From contig NW_024037059.1 in the NCBI RefSeq assembly GCF_015706575.1, positions 36,156,129-36,220,128 on the forward strand: a stretch of 64,000 bases of DNA. The letters run 5' to 3'. The notes below the pieces were generated by a model. That model did no database searches. It saw only the letters and a list, made by a program, of their open reading frames with translations, and was not told the origin of the DNA. The DNA comes from Patiria miniata. Taxonomy: Eukaryota > Echinodermata > Asteroidea > Valvatida > Asterinidae. Shown here one piece after another: positions 1 to 11,071 of this stretch (the stretch's first letter is position 1; every line of letters starts with the position of its first letter). The translations under genes were made by a program, and so were the position numbers.

Positions 1-297
1 CTCTCACCACTGTGGCCCTGGTTTGTTCCCGGCTAGGACCATTCGTAAGTAGAGTTGTGCGTTGGTTCTCTCCTGTGGCACAAGGGTTTTTTCTCTTGTT
101 TCCTCCCTCTGAAAAAAAATCAAACAGTTTTGATCTCCGACTGTACTCTGTGATCATATATGGGTCGTATGGCTGGCTGCCAAAGGTGCCTTTACATGCC
201 TGCGGCTCGACCATGTGGTAGCCGCATCCTTTGCATTTGCAATTCAGCTTCTCTGCTCGGAGTAAGGATAATCAGCCTCCCAAAGTATTATTATGTT
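1..297. other. No gene recognised at window start
   Basis: I see no coding exon, RNA gene or terminal repeat here. Short open frames overlap in several phases with no family resemblance. The stretch could be intron of the CLN3-like gene or an older dispersed repeat joined to the repeat that starts near 298. Confidence 0.4.
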
Positions 298-975
298 TTT
301 ATGCCCCACGGCGAAGCCGAAGGGGCATACTGTTTCCGCCTTGTCCTTCCGTGGGTGGGTGGGTGGGTGTATGGGTGTGTGTGTGGGTGGGTGGGTGCGT
401 GGGTGTGTGTGTGTGTCCGGACAAATCTTGTCGGCGCGATAACTTGAGAAATACTTAACATATGAACTTCAAATTTGGTTTGTGTATTGTTCTTAATAAT
501 CCTAAGAACCCTTTTGCATTTGGGGCCGAAAGGTCAAGGGTCAAGGTCACAGTGACTAAAACAAAAGAAATTTTGTCAGCCTATTGCATTTGGGGCCAAA
601 AGGTCAAGGGTCAAGGTCACAGTGGTTAAAACAAACGAAATTTTGTCAGCGCGATAACTTGAGAAATACTTTACATGTGAACTTCATATTTGGTTTGTGG
701 ATCGTTCTTGGTAATCCAAATAGGCCTTTCGCATTGGGGGTCGAAAGGTCAAGGGTCAAGGTCACAGTGGCTAAAACAATAAAAATCTTGTATTTATTCT
801 GAGGTCATAGGGATTAGGGATTAATTCATATAAAACCTACAGAAGACACTAATGCTGTCAATGAACGTTCCATGTGACCAAGGTACATAAGTTGATGTTA
901 GAGTGGCGTTATGTCATGGGAACAGTCACAGTTGCGGGGCATTTGTGTTTGTAAACACACCTGACTTGTTTATTA
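298..975 (+). repeat. Dispersed repeat, copy 1 (GGCGAAGCC / GGTCAAGGTCAC type)
   Basis: The repeat starts with a short inverted box around the words GGCGAAGCCGAAGGGGCATA. A GT/GGGT-rich run follows, then a repeated block with GCGCGATAACTTGAGAAATA and AGGTCAAGGGTCAAGGTCAC, and finally a unique 3' part ending near TTTGTAAACACACCTGAC. The AAGGTCAAGGTCACAGTG block occurs three times in slightly different forms (about 430-560, 580-640, 650-790). The same order of blocks recurs at 52450-54120, so this is a dispersed family. It has no coding capacity and the superfamily is unknown. Confidence 0.7.
348..416. repeat. GTGG/GT simple repeat
   Basis: A run of GGGTGGGT and GTGTGTG words about 70 bases long sits inside the dispersed repeat. 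A similar GTGGGTGTGT run occurs at the matching place in the second copy, near 52495-52520. Confidence 0.85.
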
Positions 976-1474
976 TTATTATTATGATAATTCCCTATGC
1001 CATGCCATGTAAAATAGGCTAGAATGTGAGAGGCCGGTCATCACGCTAAAAAGGTAATCTAAAAAGTAACTGTGTTACTGAACAATCTTGATGGAGAAAA
1101 GGGTTTTAAAACCTAACTTTGGATTCCACCAATACAGGCACTGACAATGGTATAAAAAATGATTGGGGGAAAAAAACATCATTGAAGACAGCAGAACGGC
1201 TGTAGATTCTTCTGAAAATGTTGCCTTTTTTTTTCCATCAGAGGTTAAATCAAGAATGACTAACTTCCTGCATGCTGTCTCCATACCATTGCTACATGTC
1301 AGAACTTTCCACCAATGAATGATGCTATTAATACGTTTAGCATGTGACAACCGCATTAGGGATCTTCTAAAACAAATTCAAGATATGCACACATCCATAA
1401 AGTACATTTCAACTGTCCTGTACATTTTACATGTAAATAGATTAACCTCAAGTTTTAAATGTCTCACTTGACAG
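976..1474. other. Intronic sequence, nothing recognised
   Basis: The stretch is AT-rich, has no coding signal on either strand, and leads up to the acceptor of the exon at 1475. Apart from a short ATT run near 971-985, no repeat was noticed. Confidence 0.5.
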
Positions 1475-1509
1475 GTACTTGTTGGTGCATCAAATGCTTT
1501 TGGAGAAAA
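1475..1509 (+). CDS. CLN3: CLN3-like exon A (partial gene)
   Basis: This 35-base exon has an acceptor ...TTGACAG and a donor GTAAGT. It reads VLVGASNAFGE and leaves two bases, AA. With the first base of the next exon these give Asn, followed by VALGYLSRF, so phase and sense agree across the 29-kb intron. In known CLN3 (battenin) proteins the matching place reads roughly ...SSGLGE-V/FTFLAL..., a membrane-helix region of this lysosomal multi-pass protein. CLN3 is implicated in export of glycerophosphodiesters from lysosomes; that role is family knowledge, not visible here. Alone the exon would be too short to trust. The phase match and downstream exons carry the call. Earlier exons were not found in the window. 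Confidence 0.7.
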
Positions 1510-1552
1510 GTAAGTTTTTGTTATTTTTCTTTATCATAAATGAATCAGGTTA

Positions 1553-1750
1553 ACCGTTTGAGTACCACATTGTTTATTGACTAAGCTATCCCAATGGACC
1601 ACAAGTCGACAAGTCACTTTTTCAACCTAGATTTTAACTTTCAAGGAATGATTGAAATCGAGAGTGTTGTGCATAAACTTTGTTTCTTGAACTTTACACT
1701 TTCGTGCAGTGTAAAACTCAAGGTCATATGAGCAAAATAAGCAAGTTAAG
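1553..1750 (+). repeat. Dispersed repeat fragment, related to 50440-50670
   Basis: Both copies begin with ACCACATTGTTTATTGACT. They share the words GACCACAAGTC, TTTTTCAACC, TTGAAC and a run of similar spacing through about 1740. Divergence is moderate, so this is an old repeat. No ends or target duplications were identified. Confidence 0.6.
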
Positions 1751-2418
1751 TTCAGTGGTTACTTTACCGGCTAAACTCTTCCCAGTATTAAAATTGACCA
1801 GGCCAATTTTCCCGAGATGGAAAGTCACATGCAAACAGTGTGAGTCGGTAAACCAATAATGTAGTACATTTGGGACATAGCATGAAGGTCACACTGCATA
1901 GGAACACCTCCCTTATGCTCCACGTGATTTTTTAGGTTATGATGTAGGCCGTGCAATGGTTCAATTAATGAATGCCGCGTGACCTACAAATCATCCAATC
2001 AAATGACAAGGATTTACTTGGGTGTTATATCATCACTGGTAGTAGAGAGCAGCATTCAATTTGTCATACTTAATGACAAACAAGGATGGGATCACAAATT
2101 TGTGAACAGTATCTTCCCAGCTCAATCAATTTAACCACAGTCTCGGTAAAAGTCAAATTCAAAGTAAAAGTACCAAGTGCTGACACTTATCAAGATTTAC
2201 CCATTAAAGCTTTTTGCCATCTTCGCAGTTTAACTTTACAAGTAACAAATGTGGATATTGAAATTGAGAACGATCAAGGTGTTGTACGTAAGGTACAAGA
2301 AGTGTTATGATCGTAATCAATTGTGAAATTTCATTGGCTGAAAACTGTTCATGAAACACGTAAAACGTTCACGTAAAAGTGAATGTGTGACAACTAGGTA
2401 ATGCTGTCTTCAGATATA
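1751..2418. other. Intronic sequence, nothing firm
   Basis: There is one open frame of 74 codons (2086-2310, +) with no recognisable domain and no supporting splice signals. I do not call it a gene. The stretch ends at the TA that precedes the pogo-like terminal repeat. Confidence 0.45.
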
Positions 2419-3800
2419 CAGTGGAACACCGCTATACCGAAAACCGCTATACCGAACATCATCCTTGGCTTCCGGTTTTTATGTTCAAAATGTACCAAAC
2501 AAAAAAAAAACAGAATAACAAAAAGCCTACCGGTTATATTAAACGCTATTCGGGCCATTTTTAATTCCCGAATGTCAAACGACCCATGGTTACATCGTGT
2601 TTGAATGTTGAAGAGTGATAAGTGGCTATTATTTTCCCAAGGAATAGAAGGGAAAAGCCACCCGCTGCTGAAGTTTTGTGAAGACTCCGCGTGTGGGCGC
2701 AGGATGTGAGAAATGGCAGTTCACTATTGGTCAAAAGAGGGCGCTGCTGATGTGTGAAAACATGTACCACCATAGTAGGGGTTTATTTTTCCAAAGCTTA
2801 GATTTTGAAAACTAAAGGTTAAAAGGCTAAATCAATTAATAAGAAAAATAAATTATATGTCATTACATTGTTAATCCGACAAACATGCGAAAACTTAAAT
2901 ATATTAAATATAACAATATTTTTACTAGTCTCTTACGAAATTCTAAAAAGCAATATTATGTTTGTCAGTTTGAGAAGGAAAAGAACAATATTCATAACAC
3001 GTGGAAGGTCATAAATTCAGTCCTTAATAATAAGTTATCCTCTCAACATATTAGTAGTATCATGTACGAAGGCAAGTTAATCAATGATTTTACTCATATT
3101 GCAAATTGCTTTAATGATTATTTTGTTAATTTAGGCCCTAATTTCGCTAAAACTATTCCAAGTTCACATGATTCATTTGTTGATTTTCTTAATGATCCGA
3201 ACCCAAGGTCTTTGTTTTTACAACCAGTAGTTGAACAGGAAGTGATTGATATCGTCAACAACTTACAGAACAAAACAAGCTCTGGTCACGACCTTATAAA
3301 TTCTTCTATTATTAAAAGCACTATAACTGCCATTAGTAGACCCATTATATATATCAATTATAGACCCATTTCTATTTTGACCTGTTTTCAAAGACTTTTT
3401 AAAAATGTGTTTATGTCCGTATTATTCAATTTCTTACTAAATGTAATATTTTAACCGACTGTCAATACGGATTTAGAAGTAATCATTCAACTACACATGC
3501 AATACTTGATTTTGTTGATAAAGTAACAACTGCTGTAGATAACTCTGAACACACTCTGGGGATATTCCTCGATCTTTCAAAAGCTTTTGATACCATTGAT
3601 CATGACATTTTGCTATATAAGCTTTCTTATTATGGTGTTATGGAGGAGTAGCGTTAGAGTGGTTCAGAAGTTTCCTTTCAGACAGACAACAGTATGTTTC
3701 TATAGGCGGTTCAAATTCAACTTGTAAGGCCCTAAAATGTGGTGTTCCACAGGGGTCAATTTTGGGCCCATTGCTTTTTCTGATCTATATTAATGACTTT

Positions 3801-5039
3801 TGTAACCAGGTCGGGTTGTCGTTAACACTTTTACCCGACAGGTTCCCTACTCCATCATGCATCACATGTCATAACTTACAACTTACAGTGACATACAAGT
3901 AAATTACTTGTATGTCACTTTGTCAGCCATGAGCGTTACGTTATGATCGATCATCTTTTTGCCTAGCGTCCTCTTGCGGCGAACTAAACTTTTTTTAGCA
4001 CAGCGCGCGCCTCCTAGAATTTTGCCCGCTACTTTTTCAACTATGAAATGGGCGTAGCGACCAGGCGAGTTTAACATTCCACGCGCTTTGTTCAAATTAG
4101 AAAGCTGGCATTCCGGGTGTTTCGTATAGTTTTCTTGTAGGGCTAGGTCCAAAATATTGTTGATTCCGTTCCAACTCTGCTTTGGGTTGACATCTATCTG
4201 CCTGGTTGCTCCTGCTTTGCGACCAGCATTTATAACGAGCATTACACTCTCCACTTTTACTGCAAATTGTGGGTGCGGCTCCCCGTCGTAGCAGCAAAAT
4301 AATGTTATATTCGGCGTTGCCGGCACTGCAGTTTTCTGCACTATTTTCGTCTATTTTGCTGCCGATCTTCGATTTTAACATTGAGCACGGAGAGGAAGGC
4401 ATGAACGCAGATCATCCCAAGTGGTGAGTAAATCCCAGGTGTGTTATTTAACTCTTTTATGCCTGAAGCTGTTTATGCCCGAATCTTTTTATGCAACAGT
4501 CATTTTTATGCAACATTTTGTTCACTGACTAATGTATTTATAAAAAAAAGTATTATTTGATTTAAAAATAAGGAAAACAGTGTTTCCCCAAATTAATTTG
4601 AATTTATTGTCTTCAACAATGTACTTTGATCTGAAAGTGTTCCCATAATTCATTAGTGATTTATTGTTTTTATGCATTTCAGATCCTTGGAGTGACAGTT
4701 CAGCTTATATACTTTCCCTTTTGACTGTCGTTCTTATATACCAAACAAAGTTCTTTTTATATCAAAGTTCTATATACCCAAAGTTCTTATATACTATCAT
4801 TCAATTGTAAATACCTGATAATATGTATATATATATTGTCTCATTTTGTGTTGTAAATAAAATATTTTGATATTGTTGAGACAAACAGAAAACTTCGCTT
4901 CACCCAAATTATTTTAAATTAGTGGAACCACTCGGTTGGGAGGAGAGTGAGCCATTTAAATTAAAATATCGCTCTCCCAGGTTACACTTGGCGTAGTCGA
5001 CAGGATTTTAACTTATTTATTTCACTCTCCCCGGTTACA
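3801..5039 (+). mobile_element. LTR-retrotransposon relic inside the LINE
   Basis: The insertion starts TGTAACC and ends GGTTACA, and is flanked on both sides by CTTT (3797-3800 and 5040-5043), a 4-bp target duplication. A primer-binding-like word, TTGGCGTAGTCGACAGG, follows an LTR-type end, and an AATAAA signal lies inside. These point to a Gypsy-like family. Only LTR-type sequence and this site remain, so the element is badly broken and carries no usable genes. It is younger than the LINE it sits in. An antisense open frame inside (3904-4341) resembles nothing known and is probably chance. Confidence 0.7.
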
Positions 5040-5862
5040 CTTTGTTAAATCATCTGATGTATTTTCATTTATTTTATTTGCTGATGACTCCAATTTATTT
5101 ATCTCGAATAGCAATTTGACTACTCTCACTAACACAGTTAATTATGAGTTAAACTCTATCTGTAATTGGTTTGCAGTTAATAAGTTGTCACTTAACATTA
5201 AGAAAACCAACTATATGTTATTTAGTAAAACTTCCAGTAATCTCCCTTCCAACATATTAGTCCACTTCAGGGACTCCCTTACCTGTTATTGTTAAACCAA
5301 CAATTGGCATATTTCTCTAAGCTTTAGGCTTTCACGCTAGATTTTAATACCACACAACACAGTGGTTTAAAACCATATGTGACCCAGACATCGGTATATT
5401 CCAGGACTTTAAACAGTCAAATGTCCTATGAAATACATCAAGCATGTTTAAATACCATATCTGGGTACAGAAAACTAGGCTGGCAATTATCTAAAAATGT
5501 AACCCACCGAAATTGTCAAATATTGGAGCTTAATTTCAAAAGAGGGCGCTAGTTATCAGTGCGCCCTCTTGTGACGATTTTTGCATTAACGTTAATTACA
5601 CGTCGATCGCTTCTCATGACCGTGTTTATTTTAGATTTACTATGTTAAATAAAGATTAAACCAGCTTGCAAATGCAAGTTTTCAAGGTGAATACTTTATT
5701 ATTTTTAAATTTATATTCCCTGTGATAAGGCTATTTATTTGCAAAATGTTATCATTAATCTTACTATTATTTCCTGTTGTATTTTACCGTGGAAATCCGA
5801 AAATGGTGTTCTTAAGTGGTGCAGCGGGTATTTGTGCCTTCTAGTTAAGAGAAAACCTGTAA

Positions 5863-6392
5863 TTATTGAGACTTATTTGTAAAAACAGATAAAATCATAT
5901 CTTGGACCGTACCACTGCTCTTACAAAAAATGGCTTTCCTCAATTCATCTAATATCCGGTGCCCGTTCTTCTGCTGCTGGCGCGGTCCCACTTCATCTAA
6001 AGGATTAATTCTCGGGCGATCAAGCTCAGCTTTGGTAACATCAGCTTCATCCCCTTTTGACATATATGTAATTGTGAAATCCATAGCCTCTGCAACAGTA
6101 ATTGATAAAGTGTCGAGCATTTGTTTTTGAGACGGCTATTTTTAAAAACTTATAATATTGTTCATAAAAGAAAATGTGGTTGGTTTTTGAGAGAGTAGCT
6201 GCGGTGGTGATCTATTAAATTCGGCTCATATCTAATTCTCCCTAAGTTTTCTTAATCGCTTAGCAATGTTCAGTGTAATATGTAACTTTCTCCTGTGTCG
6301 GTTGTAGTCTACTATACGTTCTTATATCATCCGGCCTCTTGTTCCGGCTGACCCTTCTCTTTAGATATTTATTCCACGTCTCATTTAGAGGG
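5863..6392 (-). pseudogene. Degenerate coding remnant in the CACAGTG-ended transposon
   Basis: Two neighbouring minus-strand stretches look like decayed coding sequence. The upstream part, about 6392-6261, reads through NETWNKYLKRRVSRNK and QPTQEKVTYYTEHC. The downstream part is an open frame from 6120 to 5863 with PRINPLDEVGPRQQQ and ILDELRKAIF. They are in different frames, with stops between them. I do not recognise the family. Being on the same strand inside the transposon, they may derive from its own protein, or from another insertion. No RAG1 or Transib catalytic motif was identified. Confidence 0.35.
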
Positions 6393-8354
6393 TGGCGTAT
6401 TTGTTTGTCCGATCTTCTTGTCCATTGCTAAATGGAACTGAAAAAAATGTGTGACCATGCACAATGTAGTGGAGGAGTCCTTATCATAAGAAGAAAATGG
6501 GGGACGTAAGGGCTTGGTTTCAGAAAAGTCATACAGAAAAATAAGAATAAAATTATCAGAAAACATTAGTGTTTACATTTAAGTCATTGTCGATACTTTA
6601 CATCACAATGACAGCTCTGGTCAGGAATTGTGGCTGGACATTATTATCAACAAATTATTCTCAGACTGATATAAAACACACAACACACAATCATTTTTGT
6701 TTTTATGTAATTTGCCACAGCTATTTATTCAACACAACATTGCCAGATACCATGGGCAAACTGGCAAAGAAATACAATATAGTGGGATACACCAGATCCC
6801 CTGGGTTGACCAGACCCAGCCATGAAAAGGGCACACCAGGCCCACGAAATATAGGTCACACAAAATCCTGAAATTATGGCACACCAGGCCTATCATATAT
6901 AGGTCACACCATACCTAGGTCACACAATATCCTGAAATTCGGGAAATTAAACCAGACCCTGGTACATAGGGCACCAGACCCAGCCATGAATAGGGCACAC
7001 CAGGCCCACCATATATAAGTCACACCAGACCCTAATAAAGAGGGCACACCAGACCTAGTTACATAATGGAAGAAAATCTTGAATACAAATACCAAAATTG
7101 AACTATTAATAAACAATTCAGGCACAGGATGTTCCCCCGCTTAACGCAAGGAGCTACGGTAGGAATGGCCCCTAGTGAACCTCCAGGAAGCCATTACAGT
7201 GCCTGTCACAACAAATGTAAACTGTCATAGTATATTTACATTGTATGATAGGGCAATTAATAGTGAATGTAATAAAGTTATTGGCCGTTATGATAGGGCA
7301 ATGAAAATGTTTAACCTGTGTCTGTCTAATTTCCACCAGAAAATCTTCCCCCGACTGAACCAACGGGAGGAATAATCACCTCTTGGTACACATCCAAGAA
7401 AGGCATAAGACGTTTATTCCTACTGCAACAGCAGAAAAGCTAAAAAAGATTTTTGTCCCACACGAGTACCCTACGACTGGAGGTGATGGGGTGGAGGTGG
7501 GCAATTTGAAAGAAAATTATACTCATTGTGCATCACACAATGGGCTGTGACAAAGTGAGCCTAAAGTTGCACTTTCTTTTCCCACCAAAGTCAACCAGTA
7601 ATATAAGAAGCTGCCCCATTGGCTGAAAGTTTGATGTAACATGAGTTCTCATTGGTCTAATCCTTCTGTTTTGATTGGCTGACACAGTATGCATAAATTA
7701 ACACAGGATCCTGTTTACAATCCTGTGTTTTTCACAAAAAGTAAAATGGCATTTTAAGTAGGAAATCCTAAACCAAATCTGAACATACATGCATGGAAAG
7801 AAAGCTGTTAAAAAGTACTTTACATACATGAGAAAAGTTCTCCACTTGAGAAGCTGATACTGTGCAGAATCTGTTATTTTCCATCCCATTTGTAATGTCA
7901 TTTGTGCAAGTCAACATATTTACCCATCCTCACACTCTGTCCTTTACAGAATTGCTACAAATTTATTGATCTTTCAGTGAGGCAAAAACACACAGCTAAA
8001 GATACAATGGTTTTCTGTGTCACAAAGTGCAATGTCCTTTTATAAGTGGACCTTCACTCAAAGCTTAACACACACACACACAGCCTACAAGTAGAAATGC
8101 ATATTCATGAAAAAGTTTGCCAACTCAGCAGCTGATTGGCTGCTCAAGATAGCTCACTATCCTGTGTTGCCACAAGGTTTGCAATGGCATTTTGTGCAGT
8201 AAATCTTTACGCAGATATATGCATGCATGCATGCATGCCTGCACAGTGTGTTTCCAAATAGTGGAATTCTACTGTGGGACTTCGATAGCAAAGATAATTA
8301 GTAAATCGTACATGTATGTAACACAGCTGATTTCTTATTGTGAATGGCATGTAC
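6393..8354. other. Left arm of the CACAGTG-ended transposon, mostly non-coding
   Basis: Apart from the CACACCAG-type repeats at 6780-7065 and short runs such as CACACACACA near 8068 and TGCATGCATGCATGC near 8219, nothing is recognised. Short open frames show no family resemblance. The arm ends at the ACAGC that forms the left target duplication of the Polinton. Confidence 0.5.
6780..7065 (+). repeat. Imperfect tandem repeat built on GGGCACACCAG / TATAGGTCACAC
   Basis: The words GGGCACACCAGGCCCAC, ATATAGGTCACAC, AATATCCTGAAATT and CCAGACCC recur several times with unequal spacing over about 285 bases. The order is mixed, not strictly periodic, as in a decayed minisatellite. Confidence 0.7.
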
Positions 8355-8359
8355 ACAGC

Positions 8360-8620
8360 AGTAGTAGGGAAGGTGGGGGAACCGGAGCAAAATGGAAAAA
8401 ATCTGCGGCAAGCCTGGACACGCCGCTCTCGATTCTAAAAATAGTTGGGGAAAAATATAGGGGAATCCCCCGCGGCAAATTTTTTAGAAATCTGACGTCA
8501 GGTTCGGGAGCAAAATAGAAAAATGTGTGCCAAGTCAGGGCCTGTCGCTCTGGTGTTAAAAAATAAATCTGTCGTCGCTAAAATGAGGTGATGTCACCAC
8601 CACGTGACCTTGAAACTCGA
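8360..8620 (+). repeat. Polinton left terminal inverted repeat
   Basis: This 261-base repeat matches 22134-22394 on the opposite strand; by eye I found no difference. It contains GACGTCAGGTTCGGGAGC, and near its inner edge GTCACCACCACGTGACCTTG. Confidence 0.95.
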
Positions 8621-8740
8621 GACAAAAAAATTAGCTCCTCTACCTGTGAAAAGGTAGAGAAGCTGTTTTTATATAAAAAATGGAGAGTAATATGTTCAGA
8701 CCGACGAGTACTTGAAAAATTAATAAAAAATATTATCGGT

Positions 8741-8750
8741 TTTTATTAAA
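8741..8750 (+). promoter_or_regulatory. AT-rich upstream motif of the TFIIB-like gene
   Basis: TTTTATTAAA lies 7 bases before the ATG at 8758. It is a shorter variant of TTTTATATTAAA, which precedes other genes of this element at 9920-9931 (- strand), 11045-11056 and 16942-16953. It is probably an element-specific promoter word. Confidence 0.4.
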
Positions 8751-8757
8751 TATATCA

Positions 8758-9249
8758 ATGACTTTTTTTCAGAGTGAAAACCTTGTGCTATCTGATCAAA
8801 CAGATCAATGCGATCATCATATAATCATCGAGAATGGTTATTTAGTTTGTGAAACGTGCGGTGAAATAGTCTCACGTTACTTTGATTTTTCGGCAGAAAA
8901 TGCGCAAGAAGATCGTATCAATTGGTCAATTTTAAAAAGAAACACTAGAAAAACTGTGGAGAAACTTATTTTGTCTGTGTCTCCAGAGCAAGACTCAGAA
9001 GATGTCCAAGAAACAATCAATAAATATAACGAGCTCGTTAATTACAAAACATTGAGGGGAAATGGTTGCGTCAAACGCTCGTTAATAGCCGCGAGTTTTC
9101 ATCACGTCGTTGGATTAGACAAAGAACGAGTTAGAGATTTATTTAAAGTGACTCAAAATCAATTTAATAAGGCACTAAAAAGATACGATGACCACTACAA
9201 TAAAGGCGGGGCCGAGGGCGTGACCCTAACAGGTGAAATAGAGGTATAA
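8758..9249 (+). CDS. TFIIB-like protein carried by the Polinton
   Basis: This is a 163-residue frame. Residues about 19-40 form a zinc-ribbon pattern, C-x2-H then C-x2-C (CDHH ... LVCETCGEIV), followed by a linker. A helical region of about 65 residues (LRGNGCVKRSLIAASFHHVV ... LFKVTQNQFNKALKRY) resembles one cyclin-fold repeat of TFIIB/Brf. In cells TFIIB joins TBP-DNA to RNA polymerase II. Large DNA viruses of eukaryotes often carry their own version. The gene is only 137 bases inside the left terminal repeat and points inward, with an AT-rich motif just before its start. It has one cyclin-like repeat where cellular TFIIB has two. The identification rests on motifs, so a different zinc-ribbon transcription factor is possible. 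Confidence 0.65.
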   Translation: MTFFQSENLVLSDQTDQCDHHIIIENGYLVCETCGEIVSRYFDFSAENAQEDRINWSILKRNTRKTVEKLILSVSPEQDSEDVQETINKYNELVNYKTLRGNGCVKRSLIAASFHHVVGLDKERVRDLFKVTQNQFNKALKRYDDHYNKGGAEGVTLTGEIEV

Positions 9250-9273
9250 CTCGGCGGATCGCTTTCATAATGT

Positions 9274-9916
9274 TTATTTACCGAGAATTTGAACTTGTAA
9301 GTTTTTCGATGAGAGATTTTTTTTCTTTGCCAGCCATTCGTCTACCCGTTTTTTAACTTCTTTTTCAAAGTCTGTATCGTTTTTAATTTTTTGAAGCTTT
9401 GTGCTGGTTTTTGTTCTAATTTTTTGCTTAAGCTCGTTAAATTTTTTGAGCTCTCTCGTAATCAATATAAACTCTTCGTGCGATATATCGTGCGACACGT
9501 ATTCTTCAATCGTGTTAAGTTTGGAGTCTGCTAATATTTTAATCTGGTCGTGCTTTTTCAGCTTGGCGGATAATCGCCTACGCGATTCTAAGCAGAATAT
9601 CTACACCAAAAGCGCCTATAAACGTTCCTTCTAGCACCAATCCAACGGGGGCTGATATAACACCCAAGAGAGCGGGAATACCGACAGCCCCCGCTATAGC
9701 CCCCAATCCTTCTAATCCTATCTCTACATAATTAATAGTGTCGATCATTCTCTTTATTTTTTTATAAGTGCGCTCCCGGTGGTCTCTCTCTTTCAAGATT
9801 AAAGATCGAATCTCTTCAATCTTTTTAAGTCTGTACACTTTTATTTCTTCGTTACTATTTAATCGGAGTACATCTCCAGAAATATCGGGGTATAACGCCT
9901 TACCATCTACACTCAT
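9274..9916 (-). pseudogene. Polinton membrane protein, SLATT-like (broken region)
   Basis: The N-terminal part has a charged helix (RSLILKERDHRERTYKKIKR) followed by a glycine/alanine-rich hydrophobic segment (LGAIAGAVGIPALLGVI) that could span a membrane. The rest of the region encodes a charged helical protein with EEFILITRELKKFNELK. This order, helix then Gly/Ala-rich membrane segment then a basic-acidic tail, is familiar from small Polinton proteins of unknown function in other animals. It faces the TFIIB-like gene tail to tail, 25 bases away. The region counts among the element's breaks. Confidence 0.55.
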
Positions 9917-9919
9917 GTT

Positions 9920-9931
9920 TTTAATATAAAA
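9920..9931 (-). promoter_or_regulatory. Conserved AT-rich upstream motif
   Basis: On the minus strand this reads TTTTATATTAAA, just before the ATG of the 9914 minus-strand gene. It matches the words at 11045-11056 and 16942-16953 exactly, each within 4-15 bases of a start codon. Confidence 0.5.
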
Positions 9932-9942
9932 CGATTTTAAAA

Positions 9943-11034
9943 TTAAAAGATCTCCAACTCTATCATTATACTCACACCCTTGTTGTTGATGATCTGTCCT
10001 TTTTCACCTATGATTGAAACGGGTACGATTTTCAAGATATCAGACGGTCGACCATCGAGGAAATTTTCACTCGTACTTAATTGCGGGCAGCGAATAAACA
10101 AAAATTTAAACGGATTAACGTCGTAAGACCCCGTATACACCACTTTAGGTATCAGTCTTCCTTTGGGTAAATTGAGTAATCGAGATACTTCTCTGTTTAA
10201 GCGCAATTTGAGATTGACGTCGGTTACCACCAACGTCACCTTTTTAGATTCTCTAAATATTCTAAAACTTACACCGGGTATATAATTTAAAATGAAATCG
10301 AACCAATCGACGTCGTACCACCCCGGTGGGATGGTGACCGAACCGGTGACTCCAGCTGGTAACGGCGCTAAAAGACTTGGAGAAATAAAATCTAAATTAT
10401 CACCAGACACGACAAGACTCCCCCGTATTGTTACACCCGCTTGTCGAATCATTCTAACCCTAGGTTCGCTTATTGTACCTTCGATATATTCTAGCGCTAT
10501 CCTTTTACCTTCACTGATGAAGTTAACTCTTTCAGATAAAGTTGATAACAAAAATATAAGCGTATTGCGTTGTACGTTGGTTAGTGTTTCTTGCCTTTTA
10601 ACGTGTAAAGTATTTATCCATCTATCTATTTGATCCGTTTCTCCCCGGATCGATTCTAAAGCAGAGTCTAGTCTATCTTCTTCGTACGCTTCTATAAGAT
10701 CGTTTATAACTCTATTGAAAGTATTTTCGTCTTTAATTAAAATGTCGTAGGACATCTCAGGTAAAAACGATTCAATAAAATCTCTATCTGTTCTTACTGC
10801 TATATCTGGGTCAACCGTCAAACATATGCGTCTTTTAACATCATCAGGTCTTTCAGCGGGTCTCCCATCTATATTCGTATACCAATCAATCTCCGTGGCG
10901 CTGGAAATATTAAATATCCGGGGTTAAACATTACCCTTTTTACGCGTACAGATTTTTGACCGTTTAGATTATTTACAACGTCTTCTAATTTAAACGTCTG
11001 CTCATTTTGAAACAAGTGAAACGAATGCATTTAT
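9943..11034 (-). pseudogene. Polinton structural protein candidate (penton/fibre-like), broken region
   Basis: The main open part encodes about 290 residues, and coding character continues upstream to about 11034. The C-terminal half is rich in beta-type sequence: IRGSLVVSGDNLDFISPS, SVTIPPGWYDVDWFDF, KKVTLVVTDVNLKLRL and ILKIVPVSIIGEKGQ. An IPPGWYD-type box followed by a Val/Thr-rich strand and a late xLLxIVPV box is typical of a conserved Polinton protein thought to be a minor capsid or spike component. That role is inference from family pattern. It is divergent from the gene starting at 11072, so the AT-rich spacer near 11040 probably serves both. Confidence 0.5.
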
Positions 11035-11044
11035 TTTAAAGTCT

Positions 11045-11056
11045 TTTTATATTAAA
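11045..11056 (+). promoter_or_regulatory. Conserved AT-rich upstream motif
   Basis: TTTTATATTAAA lies 15 bases before the ATG at 11072 in the spacer between two divergent genes. The identical word is at 16942-16953, before the integrase, and in reverse at 9920-9931. Confidence 0.55.
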
Positions 11057-11071
11057 ACTGAAACTAAAATA

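Noticed and set aside
2885-3454. Independent host gene of 189 codons
   Set aside because: Its text is reverse transcriptase of a LINE, and the rest of that LINE follows in order after the insertions.
3904-4341. 145-codon minus-strand frame inside the LTR relic
   Set aside because: No recognisable domain, lies within LTR-type sequence, and overlaps another frame of similar length. Treated as chance.
5358-5391. hAT assignment of the CACAGTGG ends, starting at CAGTGG
   Set aside because: Taking CAGTGG as the tip leaves flanks CAACA and TGCAT, which do not match. CACAGTG gives CACAA/CATAA.
8219-8236. CRISPR-like or satellite array at the TGCATGCATGC run
   Set aside because: It is only a short four-base simple repeat without spacers.
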